Part shown: piece by piece, positions 55,310-63,551 of the stretch | Numbering within the stretch: position 1 is the stretch's first letter | Layout of the letters: each line of letters starts with the position of its first letter | DNA from: G965205525 sp965205525 | GTDB lineage: Bacteria; Pseudomonadota; Gammaproteobacteria; JABABF01 | DNA length: 64,000 nt | Assembly: GCA_965205525.1 (NCBI GenBank) | Contig: OZ242171.1 | Span: 744,001-808,000, forward strand | Direction of reading: 5' to 3' | The notes under the pieces: generated by a model | Databases searched by the model: none | What the model saw: the letters and a program-made list of their open reading frames with translations, nothing else | What the model was told of the DNA's origin: nothing | Translations under genes and position numbers: made by a program

Positions 55310-56611
55310 ATGAGCAGAGCAAAGAAGAAAGCAGCCGAGTCCGCTCCGGCGGGGGGGGATATTGCCGCCTATATGCAGGGGCTGGGCCGCGCTGCCCGGG
55401 CTGCGGCCCGGCGGATGGCCGCCTCGGGCACCGAGATCAGGAACCGCGTTTTGGAGATTGCGGCAGAGCACCTGGAGCGGGAGCGGGAGGCTCTGCTGCG
55501 CGTCAACGCAGAGGACTTGGAAGCCGCCCAAAATAGCGGCTTGGATGCGTCCCTCTTAGAGCGCTTAGCGCTCAATTCGGCCCGGGTGGATGGGATGATC
55601 CAAGGGCTGCGGGAGGTCGCCGCCCTGCCGGACCCGGTGGGAGAGATCACTGATCTCAGAAGTCGTCCCAGCGGCATTCGCGTCGGGCGCATGCGGGTTC
55701 CCCTGGGGGTTATCGGCATCATCTATGAATCCCGCCCCAGTGTTACGGCGGATGCCGCCGCCCTGTGCCTGAAGGCGGGCAATGCCGTCATTCTGCGGGG
55801 CGGCTCCGAGGCCTTCGGCTCCAATCGGGCCATCACCGCCTGCTTGTCTGCTGCCCTGGAGGACGCCGGGCTGCCCGGGGCAGCGGTGCAGACGGTAGAG
55901 ACCGCCGACCGGGCGGCGGTGGGCGCCCTGCTGGCGATGTCGGAGCACGTGGATATGCTGGTGCCGAGGGGCGGCAAGTCTCTGGTTGAGCGGGTCAGCC
56001 AGGAGGCCAGAATGCCAGTTCTCAAGCACTTGGACGGCGTGTGCCATGTGTATATTGATGAGAGCGCTGACATCGAGTCTGCCATTGCCATAGCGATCAA
56101 TGCCAAGACCCACCGCTACGGCGTGTGCAATGCGATGGAGACCCTCCTGGTGGCGGAGTCCATGGCGCGGGGCATTTTGCCGCCCTTGGCGAAGGCATAC
56201 CGGGAGGCGGGGGTGGAGCTGCGCGGCTGCGAGGGCACCCGCAAAATCGTGCCGGAGGCCGTTCCCGCTGCGGAGCAGGATTGGCGCGAGGAATACCTGG
56301 CGCCAATCTTGGCGGTTCGGATAGTGGCGGACATGGAAGAGGCGATGGAGCATATTGCGGCCTATGGGTCCGGCCACACCGACTGCATAGTCACCAGCTG
56401 TCATCCGCGGGCTATGCGGTTTCTTCGGGAGGTGGACTCTTCTTCGGTGCTGGTCAATGCGTCCACCCGCTTTGCCGACGGCTTTGAATACGGCCTGGGA
56501 GCGGAGATCGGCATCTCCACCGATCGTCTCCATGCCCGGGGGCCGGTGGGGTTGGAAGGACTCACCACGCAGAAGTTTGTAGTCTTGGGAGAGGGACAGG
56601 TTCGGCGGTGA
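55310..56611 (+). CDS. proA: Glutamate-5-semialdehyde dehydrogenase (gamma-glutamyl phosphate reductase)
   Basis: 433 aa from the ATG at 55310. NADPH-dependent second step of proline synthesis. Hallmarks are MRVPLGVIGIIYESRPSVTA, LKAGNAVILRGGSEA, LVPRGGKSLV, HLDGVCHVYID, KTHRYGVCNAMETLLV with the catalytic Cys, and VNASTRFADGFEYGLGAEIG. The upstream in-frame ATG at 55223 would add 29 residues unlike the family and is not preferred. proB is not in the window. The 3' end overlaps nadD by GTGA. Confidence 0.96.
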   Translation: MSRAKKKAAESAPAGGDIAAYMQGLGRAARAAARRMAASGTEIRNRVLEIAAEHLEREREALLRVNAEDLEAAQNSGLDASLLERLALNSARVDGMIQGLREVAALPDPVGEITDLRSRPSGIRVGRMRVPLGVIGIIYESRPSVTADAAALCLKAGNAVILRGGSEAFGSNRAITACLSAALEDAGLPGAAVQTVETADRAAVGALLAMSEHVDMLVPRGGKSLVERVSQEARMPVLKHLDGVCHVYIDESADIESAIAIAINAKTHRYGVCNAMETLLVAESMARGILPPLAKAYREAGVELRGCEGTRKIVPEAVPAAEQDWREEYLAPILAVRIVADMEEAMEHIAAYGSGHTDCIVTSCHPRAMRFLREVDSSSVLVNASTRFADGFEYGLGAEIGISTDRLHARGPVGLEGLTTQKFVVLGEGQVRR

Positions 56612-57276
56612 ATGATGACCCGTATTCTGGTCGTATTATTCTCGGCGGCACCTTTGACCCGGTGCATCGCGGGCACATGTATATTGCCGCTGCCCTGGCG
56701 AAAGTCCTGCATTCTTTTCGGGCTTTTCTGATGCCCTGTCACACCCCGCCTCATCGTCGGGCGCCGGCGGCAAATCCCGATCAGCGCTTGGCGATGGCGG
56801 AGCGGGCAGTCGCCGGCAGCGCCGTTTGCGTGGATGACCGCGAGGTGCGGCGGGGCGGCACCTCCTACACCTTGGACACCCTGCAGGAGATGCGGGCCGA
56901 GGCGGGGCCGGATCTGCCCCTGTGCCTGGCCCTCGGCGCCGATGCCTTTGCCGCCATTGATGCCTGGCGCGGCTGGAAGGATTTATTCTCACTTGCCCAC
57001 TTTGCAATCTTTCCCCGCGTCGGCATTCCGGTGCCGAGGGCGGGGGCCGCGGGGCAGGTGCTGGAGGAGCGGGAATGCGCCGACGTCCGCTGCCTGCAGG
57101 AGCGGCCGGCCGGCTTCGTCTGGATTGCAGATTTCATGCCGCCGCTAATTTCTGCCACCGAGCTGCGGGCCGCCATCGCAGCTGGCCAGGCATCAAAAGA
57201 GGACCTGCCGTCAGGGGTATGGAACTACATCCGCGATCATCGTCTGTACAGAGATTCTTCCGATGGACACAGTTGA
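56608..57276 (+). CDS. nadD: Nicotinate-nucleotide adenylyltransferase
   Basis: 222 aa. Forms deamido-NAD from nicotinate mononucleotide and ATP. Nucleotidyltransferase signature GGTFDPVHRGHMYIA, then MPCHTPPHR, SYTLDTLQEM, ALGADAFAAIDAWRGW and the C-terminal ISATELR motif. The GTG at 56608 overlaps the proA TGA, and its end overlaps rsfS by 14 nt. The proA-nadD-rsfS order is common in gammaproteobacteria. Confidence 0.95.
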   Translation: MNDDPYSGRIILGGTFDPVHRGHMYIAAALAKVLHSFRAFLMPCHTPPHRRAPAANPDQRLAMAERAVAGSAVCVDDREVRRGGTSYTLDTLQEMRAEAGPDLPLCLALGADAFAAIDAWRGWKDLFSLAHFAIFPRVGIPVPRAGAAGQVLEERECADVRCLQERPAGFVWIADFMPPLISATELRAAIAAGQASKEDLPSGVWNYIRDHRLYRDSSDGHS

Positions 57277-57613
57277 TTGCAGGGGAAAAGTCATGGATGC
57301 CCTGGATGCGGGGGGAGGGGTGGATACCGCCGATCTGGAAGTCGGCCAGCTGACTGCCATCGCCGACTGGTTTGTGATTACCACCGGCACTTCTAGCCGC
57401 CACCTGCGGGCGATGGCGGAGCGGGTGTGCAGCACATTGGCAGAATGCGGCCGTCGCCCTCTGGGAGTGGAGGGGGGGAATGACGACGGCTGGCTCCTGA
57501 TTGATTACGGCGAGGTGGTGGTGCATCTGATGTCCGCGGATTCTCGGGCCCTCTACGACTTGGAAAGTTTGTGGTCTCCCTCCGCTTGGCAAAAAGAAAT
57601 GGATACCGAATAA
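57263..57613 (+). CDS. rsfS: Ribosomal silencing factor RsfS
   Basis: 116 aa. Binds L14 on the 50S subunit and blocks subunit joining in slow growth. Family pattern: VMDALDAGGG, TAIADWFVITTGTSSRHLRAMA, GGNDDGWLLIDYGEVVVHLM and YDLESLW. The stop directly abuts the mrdA ATG. rlmH, which usually lies between rsfS and mrdA, is missing. Confidence 0.95.
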   Translation: MDTVDCRGKVMDALDAGGGVDTADLEVGQLTAIADWFVITTGTSSRHLRAMAERVCSTLAECGRRPLGVEGGNDDGWLLIDYGEVVVHLMSADSRALYDLESLWSPSAWQKEMDTE

Positions 57614-59524
57614 ATGGCCGAGCGACGCCTTCTCTTTCTTCCAGACGAGCGCACCGAGCAGCGCATCTACATGTGGCGCTGGCGGGTCATGGCCGGCCTG
57701 ATAAGCCTGATTGCCATCCTGCTCATCGGCCGCTACACCCAGCTCCAAGTGGTAGAGCACGGCTATTACCGGGCGCAGTCGGATCGCAACCGCATTCATG
57801 TGCGCCAAGTGCCGCCGGTGCGCGGCTTGATCTACGATCGCGAGGGCGGCCTGATCGCCGACAGCCGTCCCATTCTCACACTGGTGGTGGTGCCGGAGCA
57901 GGTGCCGGACTTGGCAGCCGCTTTAGAGACGCTGCAGGACCTCATCGGTATTCGGGAGTCGGAGATCGGGCTTTTTCGGCATCTGCTGGAGCAGCGGCCC
58001 TCCTTTGCGGAGCTGCCGCTGCACACGGGCCTCAGCGAAGAAGACATGGCTCGCCTGGCGGTGGAGCAGCACCGCATGCCGGGCATTGATGTCCGGGCCA
58101 GATTGCTGCGCCGCTATTCTCAGGGGGAGCGCTTCGCCCATGTGGTGGGACACATGGGGGCGATTACCGCCGCCGAGCGCCGCCGCCTGAACCGCGCCAA
58201 TTACAGCGGCACCTATTACATCGGCAAGGTCGGCTTGGAGCATGCCTACGAATCCGTGCTGCACGGGAAGCCCGGCTACGAGCAGGTAGAGGTCAATGCC
58301 TGGGGGAGGGTGCTGAGGGTGCTGAAACATCAGCCGATGGTGTCCGGCCTGGATCTGCACCTGCACTTGGACAGTCATGTGCAGCTGGCAGCGATGGCCG
58401 CCCTGGATGGACGGCGAGGGGCAGTGGTGGCGCTCAATCCCAAGGACGGCGGCATTATCGCCGCCGTCAGCTCTCCCGGCTTTGACCCCGACCAGTTTAT
58501 CGTCGGGATGGATGTGGAGCAGTTCGGCGTACTGCAGAATTCCCCCGATAAGCCCCTTTTCAACCGGGCCCTGCAGGGGCTTTATGCTCCCGCCTCCACC
58601 TTCAAGCCAATCGTCGCACTGGCGGGACTGTATTACGAGGCGATTGCCCCGGAGCACCGTATTTGGGACCAGGGCCATTACGTTCTCGGCGGGCGGCGCT
58701 ACCGGGACTGGCTGGATGGGGGGCATGGATGGGTAGACCTGCACCGCTCGCTGGTGGAGTCCTGTGACACCTACTACTATCTTCTGTCGGAGTCCCTGGG
58801 GGTTTCGCGCATTGCATCTTTTGCTTCTCATTTTGGTTTCGGCGCTGTTACCGGGGTGGACCTGCGTGGGGAGGCTGCCGGGATCCTGCCGACCCGCACA
58901 TGGAAGAGCAGGCGCTACGGGGAGCCCTGGTACGTCGGCGACACCCTCAACCTGGGCATCGGCCAGGGGTATATGCTGGTCACGCCGATGCAGATGGCAG
59001 TGATGGCGGCCATGCTGGCTACTCGTGGACGGCCGGTGGTGCCGCGCTTTGTCCGGGGGGTGGGGGATGATTTTCTTCTTCCGCCGCCGCCGCCGCCGTC
59101 GCTTTTGGAAGTGCCCTCCGAGCATTGGGACGCGCTGCAGAATGCGCTGGAGGATGTGGTGCACAGCCCTTCGGGCACTGCCCGCAGCATCGCCGCCGGT
59201 CTCTCTTACCGCATGGCCGGCAAGACCGGCACCGTGCAGGTCATCGGCCTACGCGAAGAGGAAGAGGGCTCGGAGGCGGATGCTCGCCGTCCGATCCTTC
59301 AGAAGGAACTGCACGACCATGCTGTTTTTATAGGATATGCGCCTGCGAATGACCCTCGCCTGGCGGTGGCAGTGGTGGTGGAGAATGGCGGTCACGGCGG
59401 GCGAGTGGCGGCGCCGGTCGCACGGCGAATTTTTGATGCCTGGCTGGAAAAGGAGTCTGCCGACGGCATTGCCTCTCGGACATCAAATACAAAGACCGTT
59501 CCAGATGGCCAGATTTCTCAGTAA
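57614..59524 (+). CDS. mrdA: Penicillin-binding protein 2 (peptidoglycan D,D-transpeptidase)
   Basis: 636 aa class B PBP of the elongasome. N-terminal membrane helix (about 26-41), pedestal domain (VPPVRGLIYDREGGLIADSR), and transpeptidase domain with S328-T-F-K, SCD at 383-385 and KTGT at 537-540. A hexaproline (490-495) encoded by CCG repeats sits in a loop. It works with RodA and MreB to build the side wall. The last 20 nt overlap mrdB. Confidence 0.97.
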   Translation: MAERRLLFLPDERTEQRIYMWRWRVMAGLISLIAILLIGRYTQLQVVEHGYYRAQSDRNRIHVRQVPPVRGLIYDREGGLIADSRPILTLVVVPEQVPDLAAALETLQDLIGIRESEIGLFRHLLEQRPSFAELPLHTGLSEEDMARLAVEQHRMPGIDVRARLLRRYSQGERFAHVVGHMGAITAAERRRLNRANYSGTYYIGKVGLEHAYESVLHGKPGYEQVEVNAWGRVLRVLKHQPMVSGLDLHLHLDSHVQLAAMAALDGRRGAVVALNPKDGGIIAAVSSPGFDPDQFIVGMDVEQFGVLQNSPDKPLFNRALQGLYAPASTFKPIVALAGLYYEAIAPEHRIWDQGHYVLGGRRYRDWLDGGHGWVDLHRSLVESCDTYYYLLSESLGVSRIASFASHFGFGAVTGVDLRGEAAGILPTRTWKSRRYGEPWYVGDTLNLGIGQGYMLVTPMQMAVMAAMLATRGRPVVPRFVRGVGDDFLLPPPPPPSLLEVPSEHWDALQNALEDVVHSPSGTARSIAAGLSYRMAGKTGTVQVIGLREEEEGSEADARRPILQKELHDHAVFIGYAPANDPRLAVAVVVENGGHGGRVAAPVARRIFDAWLEKESADGIASRTSNTKTVPDGQISQ

Positions 59525-60641
59525 TTTTTGGCGCCAGGACCTGGTGGCGCTGCCCTCTTGGTGGGAGCGTCTGCATTTAGACCCGCCGCTGATTTTCCTG
59601 ATTTTCCTGCTCAGCATTTTTGGCCTGGCGGTGCTGTACAGTGCCTCCGGTCAGGATACCTGGCTGGTTCTGCGCCAGGCGTTTTTTCTCCTGGCGGGCT
59701 TTGTCCTGATGGTGCTCTTGGCTGCTACCGGGCCCTACAGTCTCCACCGCTGGACCCCTTGGTTTTATGCGGGGGGACTGGTTCTTCTTTTCATCGTGCA
59801 TTTTGCGGGTGCGGAGGCCAAAGGAGCTCGCCGCTGGCTGGACTTTCCCGGCCTGCCGCGCTTTCAGCCCTCGGAGCTGATGAAATGGTTTGTGCCGCTG
59901 ATGGTGGCCTGGTACCTGTCCCACCGCAGTTTGCCGCCGCGCCTGCCGAAAGTGCTGGTGAGCTTTGCACTGGTGCTGGTGCCGGCGGTGCTGATAGCGC
60001 AGCAGCCCGACTTGGGCACAGCGGTGCTTATCGTCAGTGCCGGCTTTTCCGTGCTGTTCCTGTCTGGCTGGGCTTGGAGCCAGATTATCATCCTGGGAGT
60101 GCTGGCTCTCAGTGCGATGCCGCTGGTCTGGTATCACCTGCTAAGAGAGTACCAGCGCGAAAGAATTCTTGTGCTGCTGAATCCGGAAAAAGATACCCTC
60201 GGCGCTGGATGGAGTATTATGCAATCCAAGGTAGCTATTGGCTCCGGCGGAGTATTTGGCAAGGGCTGGCTTCAGGGCACGCAGTCCCAGCTGGATTTTT
60301 TGCCGGAGGGGCATACCGATTTTGTAATTGCAGTTCTTGCGGAAGAAATGGGCTTAGCGGGAGTGCTCTTCCTGCTGGTTCTCTATGCAATGGTGGCGGC
60401 GCGCGGGCTGATGCTCAGCCTGGAAGCTCCGGACACTTTCAGCCGCTTGGCATCCGGTGCCCTAGTATTAGTTTTTATAATGCTTATCTGTGTCAACATG
60501 GCGATGGTTTCCGGTCTGCTGCCCGTGGTCGGCATTCCCCTGCCGCTGGTCAGCCGGGGAGGCTCCTCTGTCGTGTCTCTTTTACTTGCCTTTGGACTGA
60601 TCATGGCGGTCTCTTGTCGCAGCGAGCGGCGCGGTCTGTAA
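59505..60641 (+). CDS. mrdB: Peptidoglycan glycosyltransferase RodA
   Basis: 378 aa from ATG 59505, the length of known RodA. SEDS-family membrane polymerase with about ten helices. Motifs: GAEAKGARRWLDF, FQPSELMKWF, AQQPDLGTAVLI, LLNPEKDTLGAGWSIMQSK, FLPEGHTDFVIAVLAEEMG and PLVSRGGSSVVSLLLAFGL. The open frame extends upstream but would duplicate the mrdA region. Its TAA overlaps the mltB ATG (TAATG). Confidence 0.97.
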   Translation: MARFLSNFWRQDLVALPSWWERLHLDPPLIFLIFLLSIFGLAVLYSASGQDTWLVLRQAFFLLAGFVLMVLLAATGPYSLHRWTPWFYAGGLVLLFIVHFAGAEAKGARRWLDFPGLPRFQPSELMKWFVPLMVAWYLSHRSLPPRLPKVLVSFALVLVPAVLIAQQPDLGTAVLIVSAGFSVLFLSGWAWSQIIILGVLALSAMPLVWYHLLREYQRERILVLLNPEKDTLGAGWSIMQSKVAIGSGGVFGKGWLQGTQSQLDFLPEGHTDFVIAVLAEEMGLAGVLFLLVLYAMVAARGLMLSLEAPDTFSRLASGALVLVFIMLICVNMAMVSGLLPVVGIPLPLVSRGGSSVVSLLLAFGLIMAVSCRSERRGL

Positions 60642-61678
60642 TGCGATACTTTTCTATCCTGCGCCGGAGGCGATGGTGGCTGCCCCTGCTGTTTCTGCTG
60701 ACCATCGGTGCAGGGCGCGCGCCTTCGGATGTGAGCTCGGCAGGTGCAGGCTACGCAGACCGCCCCGAGGTGCAGGCCTACGCAAAGGATTTGTCACAGC
60801 GGCATGCTATGGATCAGGCTTGGCTGCTGGACCTGTTTGCCGGGGTCAAGCGCCAGGAGCGGGCACTAGAGCTGATTGCCCGTCCGGCGGAAAAGAAGCT
60901 CCTGTGGCATCAGTACCGCGCCTTGTTCTTGGATAAAGCGCGTATCAAGAGCGGGGTGAAATTCTGGCAGCAGCATCGGCAGACCCTTGAGCGTGCAGAG
61001 GCCCGTTTCGAGGTTCCGCCTGAAATCGTAACCGCCATCCTGGGCGTGGAGACGCGCTATGGCACCAATCTCGGCCGTCATCCTGCGCTAGATTCTCTAG
61101 TCACCCTCGCCTTTGATTTCAGTCCTCGCGGCGCTTTTTTTCAAAAAGAGCTGGCCGAGTACCTGCTCTTGACACGAGAGCAGGGTTTTGATCCCCGGTC
61201 TCGGAGCAGTTCCTACGCAGGCGCCATGGGCTACGGCCAGTTTATCCCGAGCAGCTATCGCAGCTACGGAGTGGACTTTGACGGCGATGGGGTGGCGGAC
61301 CTGCAGAACAGTCCCGTGGATGCGATGGGCAGTATTGCCAGCTACTTAGCCGCTCACAGATGGCACAAGGGCGGCGGCATCGCTGTCCGGGCGACAACAC
61401 TGCCGGGCTTTGATGCGGGGATTGCCGGGCGCAATCCAAAACTCCAGCACACTGTTAAAGATCTGGCCCCGCTCGGCTATCGGGCTGTCGGACTGCCGGA
61501 CCAGGAGCGGGTCTCTGTCCTGCGCCTGGAGGCAAAGGCGGGGCCGGAATACTGGCTGGGCCAGCATAATTTTTATGTGATTACCCGCTACAACCACAGC
61601 CACCTCTACGCCATGGCGGTGTTTCATCTATCCTTGGCGCTGAAGGCTGAGATGGGGGCGGCGGAGAAGCCGCTGTGA
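60641..61678 (+). CDS. mltB: Lytic murein transglycosylase, MltB family
   Basis: 345 aa. GH103 lytic transglycosylase cleaving the glycan strand to 1,6-anhydro ends. Catalytic Glu137 in AILGVETRYGTNLG; substrate groove AGAMGYGQFIPSSYRSYG; calcium-binding-like loop DFDGDGVADL; VDAMGSIASYLAAHRWHKGG. The N-terminus has a basic stretch and hydrophobic core (residues 6-24) but no lipobox Cys, so unlike E. coli MltB it is probably soluble periplasmic or held by an uncleaved signal anchor. Between mrdB and dacA, as in pseudomonads. Overlaps dacA by GTGA. Confidence 0.95.
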   Translation: MRYFSILRRRRWWLPLLFLLTIGAGRAPSDVSSAGAGYADRPEVQAYAKDLSQRHAMDQAWLLDLFAGVKRQERALELIARPAEKKLLWHQYRALFLDKARIKSGVKFWQQHRQTLERAEARFEVPPEIVTAILGVETRYGTNLGRHPALDSLVTLAFDFSPRGAFFQKELAEYLLLTREQGFDPRSRSSSYAGAMGYGQFIPSSYRSYGVDFDGDGVADLQNSPVDAMGSIASYLAAHRWHKGGGIAVRATTLPGFDAGIAGRNPKLQHTVKDLAPLGYRAVGLPDQERVSVLRLEAKAGPEYWLGQHNFYVITRYNHSHLYAMAVFHLSLALKAEMGAAEKPL

Positions 61679-62844
61679 TACTCCGGCTCTTTGCCCTGCT
61701 GCTGCTGTTTTTCGGCATCCCGCTGTCCACCGCTGCCCAGCCGCTTCTCATCCCGGCACCCCCGGTCCTCGGCGCCAAGTCCTACCTGCTGATGGATGCA
61801 GAGAGCGGGCACATCCTGGTGGAGCAGAATGCGGACCTGCGCCTGCCGCCCGCCAGTCTCACCAAGATCATGACCAGCTACGTGCTCTCTTCCCAGCTGC
61901 ACAGCGGCGTGGTCCGGGAGGAGGATAGGGTGTCGGTCAGCGAGCAGGCCTGGGCGCAGCATCCTGCACTGAAAGGCACTTCCCTGATGTTTATAGCTCC
62001 GGGTCGTTCAGTGGCGCTGCAGGACCTGCATCGCGGCATAGTGGTGAGCTCCGGCAATGATGCCAGCATTGCCATCGCCGAGTATCTTGCCAGCAGCACC
62101 GAGGGCTTTGCGGAGTTGATGAACCGCCATGCGCGCCAGCTGGGCATGGTGAATACGCACTTTGTCAATGCCCACGGTCTGCCGGTGGAGGAGCACTACA
62201 CCGCTGCCCGCGACATGGCTGTTTTGGCCCGTGCCCTGATCCGAGACTACCCGGACCAGTATGCGCTGTATGCCGAGAAGGAGTTCACATACGGCGGCAT
62301 CACTCAGAAAAATCGCAACCGCCTGCTGTGGGACATGTCCTCATCGGATGGAATCAAGACCGGCTATACGGAGGATGCTGGCTATTGTCTTGTCGCCTCT
62401 GCCAGGCAGGGGAACATGCGTTTTATTTCAGTTATTATGGGAGCGACGGATGACTGGGCCCGGTTTCGCGACAGCCGTCGCCTGCTGGAGTACGGTTTTC
62501 GTTACTACGAGACAGCGGTGGTATATCGTGCCGGAGAGCCGGTAGCCAAGGTCCGGGCATGGGGGAGCAGAGAGGAGCAGATTCCCTTGGCGGTGCAGCG
62601 GGACGTGGTGCTGACTCTGCCCCGGGGCGAGCGACAGTCCCTCCAGCCGCAACTGAAGATTTCTGCTCGTTTAGAGGCCCCGGTGCCGGCGGGCACGCCC
62701 GCTGGCCGCCTGGTGCTGCACCTGCACGGCAGGGAGGTGTGGAGCGGTCCGCTGGTGACGGGGGCAGCGACATCTCCCGCAGCCTGGCATATTCGTTTGT
62801 GGGATAAACTGCACTTGGCTTTTTTGAATTTGGCGGCAAAATGA
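61675..62844 (+). CDS. dacA: D-alanyl-D-alanine carboxypeptidase (PBP5/6 family)
   Basis: 389 aa. Trims the terminal D-Ala of peptidoglycan pentapeptides in the periplasm. Signal peptide to about residue 21, then S61-L-T-K64, S126-G-N and K228-T-G. Segments MDAESGHILVEQNAD, HARQLGMVNTHFVNAHGL and SSSDGIKTGYTEDAGYC are typical. The C-terminus (WHIRLWDKLHLAFLNLAAK) is the amphipathic membrane anchor. The GTG start at 61675 has GGAG about 8 nt upstream and overlaps the mltB stop. ybeD, usual between dacA and lipB, is absent. Confidence 0.96.
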   Translation: MILRLFALLLLFFGIPLSTAAQPLLIPAPPVLGAKSYLLMDAESGHILVEQNADLRLPPASLTKIMTSYVLSSQLHSGVVREEDRVSVSEQAWAQHPALKGTSLMFIAPGRSVALQDLHRGIVVSSGNDASIAIAEYLASSTEGFAELMNRHARQLGMVNTHFVNAHGLPVEEHYTAARDMAVLARALIRDYPDQYALYAEKEFTYGGITQKNRNRLLWDMSSSDGIKTGYTEDAGYCLVASARQGNMRFISVIMGATDDWARFRDSRRLLEYGFRYYETAVVYRAGEPVAKVRAWGSREEQIPLAVQRDVVLTLPRGERQSLQPQLKISARLEAPVPAGTPAGRLVLHLHGREVWSGPLVTGAATSPAAWHIRLWDKLHLAFLNLAAK

Positions 62845-63551
62845 GTGAACAGGAGGAACGCGGGGGAGTGGATGTCTTACAGGCGCGGTCCCTTGCCATA
62901 GTTCCCTACAAAGCAGCTTGGCAGGCGATGCGCTCTTTCACAGATTTACGCACCGCCGATACGGAGGATGAGGTTTGGATGCTAGAGCATTTCCCAGTCT
63001 TTACTATTGGCCGCTCCGGCGGCAGAAAACATCTGCGCGATGTCTCGGGCGCCATGGTGATAGAAACCGACCGCGGAGGTGATGTCACATTTCATGGCCC
63101 CGGTCAGGTAGTGATGTACTGTCTTCTGGATTTGAAGCGTCGCAGTATCAGCATTCGCCAGCTGGTTAATGCACTGGAGGAAGGCGTGGTGAGGCTTTTG
63201 GCCAGCTGGGACATAGAAGGGGTGAGAAAAGCAGGTGCGCCCGGCATTTATGTCGGAGATGCAAAGATCGCCTCTCTCGGCCTGCGAGTGCGCCGAGGCT
63301 GTTCCTATCATGGCCTCAGCTTTAATCTCGCCATGGATCTCTCGCCTTTTTCATGCATTGACCCCTGCGGCTGCGCGGGCCTGCGGGTTACCTCTGTGCA
63401 GGAGCTGCTGGGGCCCTCCGAGTCGGTGGCAGAGCAGAAAGATTCAATAATTGCCTGTCTGCCGAGCGTTTTTGGCGAAGAACTTAACTACTCCTATATC
63501 CGATGGAAAGCAGGCAAACCAGAAAACCTCGCGGTCTCGCTCCAGGCGTAA
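62841..63551 (+). CDS. lipB: Octanoyl-[acyl-carrier-protein]--protein N-octanoyltransferase
   Basis: 236 aa. Moves octanoate from ACP to lipoyl domains, the step before LipA. Active-site pair Lys142 (GDAKIASLGL) and Cys176 (CIDPCGCAGL); also HFPVFTIGRSG, TDRGGDVTFHGPGQVVMY and GCSYHGLSFNLAMDL. The ATG overlaps the dacA TGA (ATGA), and the end overlaps lipA by 49 nt. Confidence 0.96.
   Translation: MSEQEERGGVDVLQARSLAIVPYKAAWQAMRSFTDLRTADTEDEVWMLEHFPVFTIGRSGGRKHLRDVSGAMVIETDRGGDVTFHGPGQVVMYCLLDLKRRSISIRQLVNALEEGVVRLLASWDIEGVRKAGAPGIYVGDAKIASLGLRVRRGCSYHGLSFNLAMDLSPFSCIDPCGCAGLRVTSVQELLGPSESVAEQKDSIIACLPSVFGEELNYSYIRWKAGKPENLAVSLQA

Noticed and set aside
59528..60640. Upstream extension of the mltB frame by about 370 codons
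   Set aside because: It overlaps all of mrdB in another frame; the TAATG junction and the signal-like N-terminus support the start at 60641.
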